Origin: VRUE01 sp035260485
GTDB lineage: Bacteria > Actinomycetota > Thermoleophilia > Solirubrobacterales > 70-9
Assembly (NCBI GenBank): GCA_035260485.1
Contig: DATFVC010000066.1
Coordinates: forward strand, 1 to 27,281
Length of the DNA stretch: 27,281 nt
Direction: 5' to 3'
Positions 1 through 6,213 of the stretch are shown here, piece by piece. Both the position numbers and the translations under genes were made by a program. Positions within the stretch are counted from its first letter, which is position 1. Each line of letters starts with the position of its first letter. The notes beneath the pieces are model-generated. The model did not search any database. It was not told where the DNA came from and saw nothing but the letters and a program-made list of their open reading frames with translations.

Positions 1-968
1 CCTGCCCGCCACGACAGGCGCCAATAGATCAAGCCAACCGCGGAGACGATGGGCGCAGCACACAAGGCACCGAGAAGAACGCCGCCCGCGCTGAGTTCGT
101 CGGCCGCCACGCCAGCAAGTGCCGATGTGCCACCAAGGCCGACCACCGCCGCGATGAACAGCGAGAGAAAGGACCCCGCACCGAGAGCCGACGTGAACAG
201 GCTCGGGATGCCTGCGGAGGCGAGCGCAGGCGCGTGTCCCGTTTCAAGGCGAGAGATACGCGCATCCAAAAATCCAGGGTCCGCGAGAGAAGCGCTTATC
301 ACCGGCTCGTGACCTGGCTCCTCAAGCGCCTTCACCAGGGCTCCGAGAAGCGGCAGGCGACCACAGGCTTGCTCGGCGCGGCGATCAGCGGCCAGCTCAC
401 GACCCGCCTCGTAGCGAAGACGCAGCACCTCAAGCGAAGGCAAAAGGAAGAACGCTTCGGTCAACGTTTTCCCCAACAGGGCGCGGAGCGGGTCCAGATG
501 CCGAACGTGGTAGCGCTCGTGCTCAAGCGCCGCTCGAAGCTCCTCGGCGCTGAGGCTCTCGAGGAACCCCTGACTGATGGCAACGCGGGGAACGAGGATG
601 CCGTAGACGAAGGAGAAATGCTCGGTGGAGTCGATCATCGCTACCCGACCGTCTAGTCCAGTCGCTTGCGCTGCGGCCAGCAGTTCGGGGGGCGCGGGAA
701 GCGCAAGAACTCTGACCCGACGCACAAGACCGCGAGAGGCGGACATCTGGCGCACAAGCGTCCTCATTGCGAGACCGGCAGAGGTCCCGACCAAAGTGGT
801 GAGAACCACCGCCGGCAAAAGACAGACTGGACCGAGCCGCGCAAGCGCTCCCGAGTGGAGATCGAGAAAGGGGATCAGTACGTAGGCGATGAACCCACAG
901 ACCGCGTAGGCGGCCAGCGTCGCGGCGATGCCTACAAGGCCGAGGAAGTTGCGAGTGGCGCTATCCAT
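1..968 (-). CDS. M56-family (BlaR1/MecR1-like) membrane metallopeptidase, 3' end cut by window
   Basis: The reading frame is open from an ATG at 968 to the left edge (about 322 codons), so the C-terminus is missing. By my translation, two hydrophobic segments lie at residues ~8-36 and ~44-68 and two more at ~257-285 and ~295-316. Between them is a zinc-protease core: HERYH at ~150-154 (the HExxH motif), followed by RELAADRRA near 190-198, which matches the downstream acidic zinc ligand typical of M56 peptidases. Known family role: a membrane sensor-protease that, on sensing a signal, leads to loss of its partner BlaI-type repressor. The start codon overlaps the last 8 nt of the BlaI gene, so the pair is translationally coupled. 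No beta-lactamase is visible, so the inducing signal and target are unknown. The missing C-terminus would show whether a penicillin-binding sensor domain is present. Confidence 0.85.
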   Translation of the reverse strand, partial: MDSATRNFLGLVGIAATLAAYAVCGFIAYVLIPFLDLHSGALARLGPVCLLPAVVLTTLVGTSAGLAMRTLVRQMSASRGLVRRVRVLALPAPPELLAAAQATGLDGRVAMIDSTEHFSFVYGILVPRVAISQGFLESLSAEELRAALEHERYHVRHLDPLRALLGKTLTEAFFLLPSLEVLRLRYEAGRELAADRRAEQACGRLPLLGALVKALEEPGHEPVISASLADPGFLDARISRLETGHAPALASAGIPSLFTSALGAGSFLSLFIAAVVGLGGTSALAGVAADELSAGGVLLGALCAAPIVSAVGLIYWRLSWRA

Positions 969-1341
969 CGGCATCGCTCAACAGTCGTCGCAGGCGGCGC
1001 AGGAGAGATGGATCGGCGCGTGCCTCGTCCACGAAGTGAGCTACCGCCACATCGCCGTATGCGCGCAACACGTCTTTGACAGCGATGCCAGCGGCATCCG
1101 GGGCGTTGGCCTCGTAGACGTAGCCGCGTCCGGCCTTGCGCCGGCTCAGCACATCCTTGTCAGCCAAGCGGCTCATCACCGTCATCACGGTCGTATACGC
1201 AAGGGGCTCGGGGCGGGTCCCGTTCAAGTCGTCAACGACCTCTCGGACGGCCACGGGGCGGGCGGCACGCCACACCGCATCCATGACCTCGCTCTCAAGT
1301 GGGCCGAAGTCCTTGCGGCTGAGCTTTTCGCGATCCATCAT
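961..1341 (-). CDS. BlaI/MecI-family transcriptional repressor
   Basis: This 126-aa protein is the usual size for the family. Its N-terminal winged helix starts with GPLESEVMDAVW and includes the recognition-helix region AYTTVMTVMSRLADKDVLSR (about residues 49-68). The glycine/tyrosine wing GRGYVYEA follows, then a C-terminal dimerisation helix. The family binds TACTAC/GTAGTA-type dyads as a dimer and is inactivated through a partner M56 peptidase, here encoded immediately downstream with an 8-nt overlap. An imperfect TACTAC-N6-GTAGTA dyad lies 11-28 nt before its start codon, so autoregulation is very likely. A -10-like TAGTTT ends 6 nt before the ATG, suggesting a leaderless mRNA; a second in-frame ATG follows directly. 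Confidence 0.92.
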   Translation of the reverse strand: MMDREKLSRKDFGPLESEVMDAVWRAARPVAVREVVDDLNGTRPEPLAYTTVMTVMSRLADKDVLSRRKAGRGYVYEANAPDAAGIAVKDVLRAYGDVAVAHFVDEARADPSLLRRLRRLLSDADG

Positions 1342-1347
1342 GGTTGC

Positions 1348-1353
1348 AAACTA
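1348..1353 (-). promoter_or_regulatory. -10 element of the BlaI gene (TAGTTT)
   Basis: TAGTTT on the minus strand ends 6 nt before the BlaI ATG at 1341, with no Shine-Dalgarno. This is the spacing of a leaderless actinobacterial promoter. It overlaps one arm of the BlaI dyad, so repressor binding would block it. Confidence 0.5.
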
Positions 1354-1369
1354 CTACAGATGCGTAGTA
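1352..1369. promoter_or_regulatory. BlaI/MecI-type operator between divergent genes
   Basis: TACTAC (1352-1357), a 6-nt spacer, then GTAGTA (1364-1369) form an inverted repeat resembling the known BlaI/MecI operator (TACTACA...TGTAGTA). It lies in the 40-nt gap between blaI (minus) and the methyltransferase (plus). One arm overlaps the -10 of blaI, and the other abuts the -10 of the methyltransferase, so one dimer could repress both. Confidence 0.75.
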
Positions 1370-1375
1370 TAAGTT
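1370..1375 (+). promoter_or_regulatory. -10 element of the methyltransferase gene (TAAGTT)
   Basis: TAAGTT ends 6 nt before the GTG at 1382. There is no purine-rich ribosome site (the spacer is TCCTCC), which supports a leaderless start at the GTG. The hexamer directly follows the right arm of the BlaI dyad. Confidence 0.45.
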
Positions 1376-1381
1376 TCCTCC

Positions 1382-2035
1382 GTGGACACTTTCCCCGAAA
1401 ACCACCCCACCCGTAGGTCCCAAAGCGCCAACACCAGGCGATACGACCGCATAGCCCGCTTCTACAGCACGCTTGAGCCGCTGTACCTGATCTTTCCGCC
1501 GGCTCGCCGCAAGGCCGTGGCCGCACTCGGGTTGAAGGCCGGCGACACCGTTCTGGAGATCGGCGCCGGCACCGGACGCAACTTCCCCTATCTGGTTGAA
1601 GCAGTTGGCCCGAGCGGAACCGTCATCGGCGTCGATGCCTCCCAGGGAATGTTGGCTGAGGCACACAAGCTGATCGAGAGGCGCGGCTGGTCAAATGTTC
1701 AACTGCTCCACCAAGACGCGACTCAGCTCCAAATCGACCGTGACGTTGACGGGGTGCTGTTCAGCCTCAGCTACTCGGCCCTACCCGAACCGCGCCCAGC
1801 GTTGGCGCGGGCATGGGAGCGCCTGCGCCCCTCCTCGCGTGTCGTCGTCATGGACATGGGGCTGACCCAGGGCGGGTTTTACCGCCTGCTCGCTCCAATC
1901 GGCCGTCTTCTCGTTAAGTTCGCCCCAGGCGATGCGTACTCCGATCCGTGGAGCGACCTCGCCCACTACGGCGCAGTCGAAACCGAACGCTTCCTGGCGG
2001 GCTTCTACTACGTCAGCACCGTCGCCAAGCGATGA
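1382..2035 (+). CDS. Class I SAM-dependent methyltransferase
   Basis: The protein has 217 aa. Motif I (SAM-binding loop) is VLEIGAGTGRNFPYL near residues 58-72, motif II VIGVDASQGML near 79-90, and a motif IV-like block VDGVLFSLSYSALP near 119-132. This is the Rossmann methyltransferase fold of the UbiE/phospholipid-N-methyltransferase type. The substrate cannot be read from the sequence. The YDRIARFYSTLEP opening resembles quinone or lipid methyltransferases. The GTG start at 1382 is chosen because a -10 TAAGTT ends 6 nt upstream and no earlier start fits. It is divergent from blaI and shares its operator, so it is probably part of the BlaI regulon, an unusual target for this repressor. A small membrane protein follows 64 nt downstream. 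Confidence 0.88.
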   Translation: MDTFPENHPTRRSQSANTRRYDRIARFYSTLEPLYLIFPPARRKAVAALGLKAGDTVLEIGAGTGRNFPYLVEAVGPSGTVIGVDASQGMLAEAHKLIERRGWSNVQLLHQDATQLQIDRDVDGVLFSLSYSALPEPRPALARAWERLRPSSRVVVMDMGLTQGGFYRLLAPIGRLLVKFAPGDAYSDPWSDLAHYGAVETERFLAGFYYVSTVAKR

Positions 2036-2067
2036 CCACTCGTTTCTCGATTTCCCACATGGATGTG

Positions 2068-2085
2068 GCGCCATCGCGATGGCGC
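2068..2085. repeat. Perfect 18-bp palindrome
   Basis: GCGCCATCGCGATGGCGC is its own reverse complement. It is preceded by a small overlapping hairpin, CCACAT-GG-ATGTGG (2055-2068). Both lie between the methyltransferase and the small membrane protein. They could be an operator or a read-through/attenuating hairpin; no T-tract follows. Confidence 0.5.
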
Positions 2086-2099
2086 GCTTAAGGCAAAAC

Positions 2100-2417
2100 G
2101 TGAGCCTGGTGACGCCTGCCGCGATGCTCGCCGAGTTGCGCGCCTTCTCGCGACGTCAATGGACGGTGGCGGCGATCTCAGGAACGACGTTCCTCTTGAT
2201 GGGAATCGTGGGCGAGACGCTTCCCGGCGCATCTTTGGGCCACACGGTCCCGGTGGAGTGGTGGAACTACGTCACCCTCGTTCTCTCACCGGTGTTCATC
2301 GGCCTGATCGCGTTGCTCTCCATCCTTCTGCTTGCGGTGACGCTTGCGCTTCGCCTGAGCAGCGCGCGAGTGTGTGAGATCCCCACCGACGCTCCGCGCC
2401 TCGTTCAATCCCATTGA
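2100..2417 (+). CDS. Small membrane protein of unknown function
   Basis: A GTG start at 2100 has AAGG six nt upstream (2090-2093), giving a 105-aa protein; an ATG at 2079 is the alternative. Two membrane-spanning stretches are clear: WTVAAISGTTFLLMGIVGE and, after a short loop with WWNY, SPVFIGLIALLSILLLAVTL. A short polar C-tail follows. I do not recognise a family. It follows the methyltransferase on the same strand and may be co-expressed under BlaI control, possibly as a membrane partner or transport subunit. Codon use looks coding (hydrophobic blocks preserved, G/C third positions). Confidence 0.55.
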   Translation: MSLVTPAAMLAELRAFSRRQWTVAAISGTTFLLMGIVGETLPGASLGHTVPVEWWNYVTLVLSPVFIGLIALLSILLLAVTLALRLSSARVCEIPTDAPRLVQSH

Positions 2418-2675
2418 GGACCACTTAGCACCCGCGCCAGGGCAGACCCCGATGGACCCTAGATCGCGAGTCGCGATGCAACCGGAGCGGACGGATCGGT
2501 GGCAGCTCTTCGCTAGGAGACGAGCTGGCTCGCCATGCCTGGAGGGAACGTGGAGGGAACGACAGGAGGCGAAATCAGCACTTCCTGACCTTCGTTGACC
2601 TGAGCTGACCTCGGCCCAAATCGAGGGCCGATAGAGCGCCATCCCAACTCCCACGCCGGATTGCGCACTACAAAG
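2418..2675. other. Gene-free spacer at tRNA 3' side with small repeats
   Basis: No convincing gene. It holds a 15-bp dyad ATCGCGA-G-TCGCGAT (2463-2477), two tandem copies of TGGAGGGAACG (2540-2561) and a hairpin TCGGCCC-N7-GGGCCGA (2611-2631) downstream of the tRNA. Its position at the 3' side of tRNA-Ser is where integrase-driven elements insert, but no integrase remnant was recognised in any frame. Confidence 0.5.
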
Positions 2676-2765
2676 CGGAGAGGGTGGGATTCGAACCCAC
2701 GAGGCGGGTTAACCCCGCCCACGCGATTTCCAGTCGCGCTCCTTAAGCCACTCGGACACCTCTCC
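2676..2765 (-). tRNA. tRNA-Ser (anticodon GGA)
   Basis: Read on the minus strand, the 5' acceptor strand GGAGAGG (2765 downward) pairs with CCTCTCC (2683-2677), and position 2676 gives a G discriminator, typical of tRNA-Ser. The anticodon stem CGCGA/TCGCG encloses CTGGAAA, giving anticodon GGA at 2731-2729, which decodes UCC/UCU. A long class-II variable arm GGCGGG-GTTAA-CCCGCC and a T arm GTGGG-TTCGAAT-CCCAC are present. CCA is not encoded. It lies 27 nt downstream of tadA on the same strand. Confidence 0.97.
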
Positions 2766-2792
2766 GGGATATCCCGAAGGGTATTGGCTCCG

Positions 2793-3260
2793 CTATCGCC
2801 GGGAGGCGAAGAAGACTTGAAGCAGCGCCGCGCACTCCTCCTCCATCAGACCGCCGGTCACCTTCGGGCGATGGTTGAGAGCGGGCTCGCCGAGGACATC
2901 GAGGACGCTGCCGGCGGCGCCGGCCTTCGGGTCGGGGGCCCCGTAGACGACCTCGGGGATGCGGGCGAGGACGATCGCGCCGGCGCACATCGCGCATGGC
3001 TCGAGCGTCACGTAGAGGGTCGTGCCGGGCAGCCGCCAGCCTCCGAGCGCCTCGGCGGCGGCGCGGATCGCGAGGATCTCGGCGTGCGCGGTGGGGTCGC
3101 GCCGCAGCTCGCGCTCGTTGCCGGCCGCCGCCAGCGGCTCGCCGTCGCGGGCGATTACAGCCCCGATCGGCACGTCGCCGTGGCCCTCCGCCCCGCGGGC
3201 GCGCTCGATCGCGAGACCCATCAAGCGCTGCTGCGCGTCGCTGGCGACCCCGTCCGGCAT
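2793..3260 (-). CDS. tadA: tRNA-specific adenosine deaminase
   Basis: Converts A34 to inosine in tRNA-Arg(ACG), an essential wobble modification. The 155-aa protein has the cytidine-deaminase-fold zinc motifs HAE (H59, E61) and PCAMC (C89, C92), plus the C-terminal EEECAALLQVFFASRR typical of TadA. I chose the ATG at 3260 rather than the longer start at 3329. The extra N-terminal stretch is not family-like, and a TACTTT -10 ends exactly 7 nt before 3260. tRNA-Ser(GGA) follows closely on the same strand. Confidence 0.93.
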   Translation of the reverse strand: MPDGVASDAQQRLMGLAIERARGAEGHGDVPIGAVIARDGEPLAAAGNERELRRDPTAHAEILAIRAAAEALGGWRLPGTTLYVTLEPCAMCAGAIVLARIPEVVYGAPDPKAGAAGSVLDVLGEPALNHRPKVTGGLMEEECAALLQVFFASRR

Positions 3261-3267
3261 CGATCCG

Positions 3268-3273
3268 AAAGTA
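3268..3273 (-). promoter_or_regulatory. -10 element of tadA (TACTTT), leaderless
   Basis: TACTTT on the minus strand ends 7 nt before the tadA ATG at 3260. The same spacing recurs at several other starts in this window, which supports the start choice. Confidence 0.5.
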
Positions 3274-3349
3274 TGTGGCACCGACAACTTCACGGGCAGG
3301 CCGGTGTTGAAGCGATGGGGCAGGGGCAATCCGTGAGCGGCGGCGACCG

Positions 3350-4714
3350 ATGATGACTCGAAGCGTTCCGATATTTGCGGCTGTCGCGCTGTTCTCAGCG
3401 GCGATCGCCGCCGCGCCCGCGGGCGCGGCCGGCATCTCCCCGGCGCGCGAATTCGTCCCCGATCAGGTCGTGCTCAAGTTCAAGGGCGCGCGGGAGGGGA
3501 AGACCGTGGACGTGCCCCCGGGCGTTGGCGTGCGTCAGGCGGCGGCCGCATTGCGGCGAAATCCGCGGGTCGCCTACGCGGCGCCCAACTACATCGCCAC
3601 CGTCTCGTCGGACTCCGGCTCCAAGACGCTGGCTCCACTGGACTCGGCGATCGCCAACGACCCGGGGCCGCTTTCCACCCCCCCTGGCCCGCCGGGCGGC
3701 TGGGTCTCGTTGCAGTGGAACTTCTTGCCCTGGGAAGGAACCGGAACTGCCTTGCTGCCCGTCTCGCCCGGCGGCATAAACGCGGTGGGCGCCTGGCAGC
3801 ACCTGATCGCGGCTGGACGGCAGGGGGCACGCGGCATCGTCGTCGCCGTACTCGACACTGGGATCGCCTACCGCAACGACGGGAGTCAGTTCCGTCGCAG
3901 CCCGGACTTCGCCCCCGGCCAGTTCGTCAGGGGCTACGACTTCGTCGACCACGATCCCCTGCCACTCGACGAGAACGGCCACGGCACCCACGTCGCGGGC
4001 ACGATCGCCGAGAAGACCAACAACGGCATCGGGCTGGTCGGGCTCGCCTATCGCGCCAAGCTGATGCCGGTCCGCGTCCTCGACCGGCACGGCAGCGGAC
4101 AGGCCGACGACATCGCCCGCGGAATCCACTTCGCCGTCGCCCACGGCGCCGACGTAATCAACATGAGCTTCAACTTCGATTGCGGCAAGAGGGTGCCCGG
4201 GATCGACGAAGAGCTGCGCAACGCCTACCGCAAGGGGGTCGTGACTGTGGCTTCGATCGGCAACCTGGGCTCGGAGGCCTGCGTCTCGCCGCCGGCCACC
4301 GGGCCGCGCACGATCGGCGTCGGCGGCACCACCGAGGGCGGTTGCCTTGGCAGCTACTCGCTGTTGCCGGGCAGGGGAGTCGACGTCCTCGCGCCCGGCG
4401 GCGGCCCCCCGGTCAGCGGTTGCCCTTCGGTCTCGAACCGGTCGATCTACCAGGTGACGCTGAAAGGCGGCAACCCGCGCCGCTTCGGCGAGCCGGGCAG
4501 CTACATCGGCACCTCGATGGCGGCGGCGCACGTCTCCGGAGTCGCGGCGATGATCCTGGCCAGCGGCGTGCTGGAACAGAACGTCTCACCGCGCGGCAAA
4601 GTCAACCGGTTGATCAGGCGGCTGCGCAACACCACTCGCGACCTCGGGCTGCCCCCCGAACGCCAGGGCGCCGGCCTGATCGACGCCGGCAAAGCGACGG
4701 AACCGTCACCCTGA
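3350..4714 (+). CDS. Secreted subtilisin-like serine protease (S8 family)
   Basis: The protein has 454 aa. Residues 1-27 form a signal peptide (TRSVPIFAAVALFSAAIAAA, then PAGAAG). A short I9-like propeptide region (about 35-85, with DQVVLKF and NPRVAYAAPNYI) follows, then the S8 catalytic domain. The triad is visible as D169 in VAVLDTGI, H211 in NGHGTHVAG and S389 in GTSMAAAHVSG, with oxyanion N305 in ASIGNLG. Cysteines at 278, 311, 332 and 358 could form extracellular disulfides. There is no C-terminal anchor, so it is probably released or loosely wall-associated. No good ribosome site or -10 is obvious at 3350; ATG codons at 3350 and 3353 are equivalent candidates. It is divergent from tadA and converges on uspA. 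Confidence 0.92.
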   Translation: MMTRSVPIFAAVALFSAAIAAAPAGAAGISPAREFVPDQVVLKFKGAREGKTVDVPPGVGVRQAAAALRRNPRVAYAAPNYIATVSSDSGSKTLAPLDSAIANDPGPLSTPPGPPGGWVSLQWNFLPWEGTGTALLPVSPGGINAVGAWQHLIAAGRQGARGIVVAVLDTGIAYRNDGSQFRRSPDFAPGQFVRGYDFVDHDPLPLDENGHGTHVAGTIAEKTNNGIGLVGLAYRAKLMPVRVLDRHGSGQADDIARGIHFAVAHGADVINMSFNFDCGKRVPGIDEELRNAYRKGVVTVASIGNLGSEACVSPPATGPRTIGVGGTTEGGCLGSYSLLPGRGVDVLAPGGGPPVSGCPSVSNRSIYQVTLKGGNPRRFGEPGSYIGTSMAAAHVSGVAAMILASGVLEQNVSPRGKVNRLIRRLRNTTRDLGLPPERQGAGLIDAGKATEPSP

Positions 4715-4806
4715 GGCCGCCTGACCAAGCAGCTCAAGGAGGCAGAAGCGTGGCGCGCTCCGCACGCGAGCGACCGAGGACGCCGAGATGCGCCGGTCAG
4801 AGCGCC

Positions 4807-5250
4807 TCAGGTGGTGCGGACGATGATCACGCTGCAAGGGGCGTGATGGGAGACGTTGTTGGGGACACTGCCGAGCAGGAAGCGCCGCGCCCCGGTCATC
4901 CCCTTGTTGCCGACGACGATCAGGTCGGCGTTGGTTTCCTCGGCGACGTTGAGGATCGCGTCCGAAGGTGGGGCCTCGACCGGGTGCGTCTGCACATCCA
5001 CCCCCTCCTTCTTGGCAGCCGCAGAGGCGGCGTCGAGCACCAGGTTGACGTCCTCGCGCGGCCCGATCTCGTGCTGAACGTCGGCCGGAGCGTCCTGCTG
5101 CTCGCCCTCGAGGCGGCGTTTGGGGACCGGCTCGTAGGCGCTGACGATGCTGAGCTGGGCGCCTGCGAGCTTGGCCAGGTCGACGGCCTGCCGAACCGCC
5201 TCGGCAGCAGTCTCCGATCCGTCGGTTCCAACCACGATGCGAGAGAACAC
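4807..5250 (-). CDS. Universal stress protein (UspA family)
   Basis: This 147-aa single-domain protein begins IVVGTDGSETAAEAV and ends with the ATP-binding signature GNKGMTGARRFLLGSVPNNV plus CSVIIVR, so it is of the ATP-binding class. Such proteins act in the cytoplasm in dormancy and stress responses. The GTG start at 5250 is supported by a -10 TAGTAT ending 6 nt before it, implying its own leaderless promoter even though a small ORF lies just upstream on the same strand. It converges with the S8 protease; the 92-nt gap between them has only weak dyads. Confidence 0.93.
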   Translation of the reverse strand: MFSRIVVGTDGSETAAEAVRQAVDLAKLAGAQLSIVSAYEPVPKRRLEGEQQDAPADVQHEIGPREDVNLVLDAASAAAKKEGVDVQTHPVEAPPSDAILNVAEETNADLIVVGNKGMTGARRFLLGSVPNNVSHHAPCSVIIVRTT

Positions 5251-5256
5251 GCCGCG

Positions 5257-5262
5257 ATACTA
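5257..5262 (-). promoter_or_regulatory. -10 element of the universal stress gene (TAGTAT)
   Basis: TAGTAT (minus strand) ends 6 nt before the GTG at 5250. It overlaps the stop codon of the small ORF upstream. Confidence 0.5.
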
Positions 5263-5409
5263 ACGCCCGGCATGGCGGGCGGGCAATCCGCGAAAGCCGT
5301 CTCCCAGGATCTCGGTCGGCGTCGTCGCCAGGCGGACGATCGCGATCGCCATCGCGGCGACGAGGCAGGCGACGAGCACGACCATCCCGGCTTTCCAAAG
5401 AACTGGCAT
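5260..5409 (-). CDS. Small single-span membrane protein, unknown function
   Basis: This 49-aa ORF has one hydrophobic helix, AGMVVLVACLVAAMAIAIVR (about residues 7-26), and a short C-tail of about 20 residues. Support for it being real is a -10 TAGGCT ending 8 nt before its ATG at 5409, the same leaderless layout as its neighbours, and a plausible membrane topology. It sits between uspA and a divergent MBL-fold gene. I do not recognise a family, and it may be spurious. Confidence 0.45.
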   Translation of the reverse strand: MPVLWKAGMVVLVACLVAAMAIAIVRLATTPTEILGDGFRGLPARHAGR

Positions 5410-5417
5410 CGGCCGGG

Positions 5418-5437
5418 AGCCTAGCCACGGGTACGCT
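5418..5437. promoter_or_regulatory. Divergent leaderless promoters (TAGGCT minus, TACGCT plus)
   Basis: TAGGCT on the minus strand (5423-5418) ends 8 nt before the ATG at 5409. TACGCT on the plus strand (5432-5437) ends 7 nt before the ATG at 5445. The two -10 boxes are only 8 nt apart, so the two transcripts probably compete for polymerase. Confidence 0.45.
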
Positions 5438-5444
5438 TTGAGCC

Positions 5445-6161
5445 ATGGAGAAGGTCGCCGACGGGGTCTGGCTCTTGCGGGGCGACCTGCGCAAGTCGAT
5501 GAACATCTACTTCCTCGAGGACGAGGGCGGCGGCGTGATCCAGTTCGACGCCGGCAGCAAGGCGATGACCAAGCAGGCGCGGGCGGCAGCAGAGCAGCTC
5601 GGCGGGCTGAAGCGGATCGTGCTCGGCCATGCGCATGCCGATCACCGCGGCACGGCGCCAGGGCTCGATGCGTCCGTCTACTGCCACCCCGACGAAGTGG
5701 CCGATGCCGAAAGCGACGCCTCGATCGCCCCATACATGGACATCGAGCAGCTGCCGCTGGCACGGGCGCGCTGGATCTACCCGTTCCTGCTGCGACGCTG
5801 GGACGGGGGCGCGGTGAAGATCGACGGCACCGTCTCCGAGGGGGACGAGGTGGCCGGCTTCCGGGTTATCCACTTCCCGGGCCACGCGCCGGGGCTGATC
5901 GGCCTGTGGCGCGAGAGCGACCGCGTGGCGCTGGTCAGCGACGTCATCTACTTGGTCGACTCGGCGCGGCTCGGACGGCCGCTTCCGAGTGGGGAGGCAA
6001 GCGTTTCCCACCCCGCCTGGGCTTGGGACCACACGAAGGCGAAGGAATCGGTGCGCAAGCTGGCGGCACTGGAACCGGCGGTGGTCGGCGCCGGCCATGC
6101 GGAGCCGCTGCGCGGTGAGAACCTGCGCGAGACGCTCGAACGGGCGGCGGGAAAGTACTAG
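5445..6161 (+). CDS. MBL-fold metallo-hydrolase (glyoxalase II-like)
   Basis: The protein has 238 aa and a complete metallo-beta-lactamase-fold metal site: H62, H64, D66, H67 in GHAHADHRGT, H147 in FPGHAPG, D166 in LVSDVIY and H218 in GAGHAEPL. This is the dinuclear-metal pattern of glyoxalase II-like and related hydrolases. The substrate is not determined. The start at 5445 is fixed by a TACGCT -10 box ending 7 nt upstream and no Shine-Dalgarno. A GC hairpin follows the stop codon. Confidence 0.88.
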   Translation: MEKVADGVWLLRGDLRKSMNIYFLEDEGGGVIQFDAGSKAMTKQARAAAEQLGGLKRIVLGHAHADHRGTAPGLDASVYCHPDEVADAESDASIAPYMDIEQLPLARARWIYPFLLRRWDGGAVKIDGTVSEGDEVAGFRVIHFPGHAPGLIGLWRESDRVALVSDVIYLVDSARLGRPLPSGEASVSHPAWAWDHTKAKESVRKLAALEPAVVGAGHAEPLRGENLRETLERAAGKY

Positions 6162-6177
6162 GCGTCGGGCGCGCCGC

Positions 6178-6192
6178 GCCGCGAACCGCGGC
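6178..6192 (+). terminator. Possible hairpin after the MBL-fold gene
   Basis: GCCGCG-AAC-CGCGGC forms a perfect 6-bp stem 16 nt after the stop codon of the MBL-fold gene. No T-run follows, so termination is uncertain. Confidence 0.3.
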
Positions 6193-6213
6193 TGACATAG
6201 GTTGCCCAGCCTG

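Noticed and set aside
2463..2477. 15-bp dyad ATCGCGA-G-TCGCGAT as an operator.
   Set aside because: No gene start close by and only one occurrence; short GC-rich dyads arise often by chance.
3261..3329. N-terminally extended tadA start at 3329.
   Set aside because: The extra 23 residues are not family-like and would cover the -10 box that fits the start at 3260.
2661..3353. A plus-strand frame with a GWDSNPRG start over the tRNA region.
   Set aside because: It reads through tRNA-Ser and antisense to tadA; such SNPRG peptides are typical false calls over tRNA complements.
4715..4806. Terminator between the converging protease and stress genes.
   Set aside because: Only weak, interrupted complementarity (CCTGACC/GGTCAG) far apart and no T-run.
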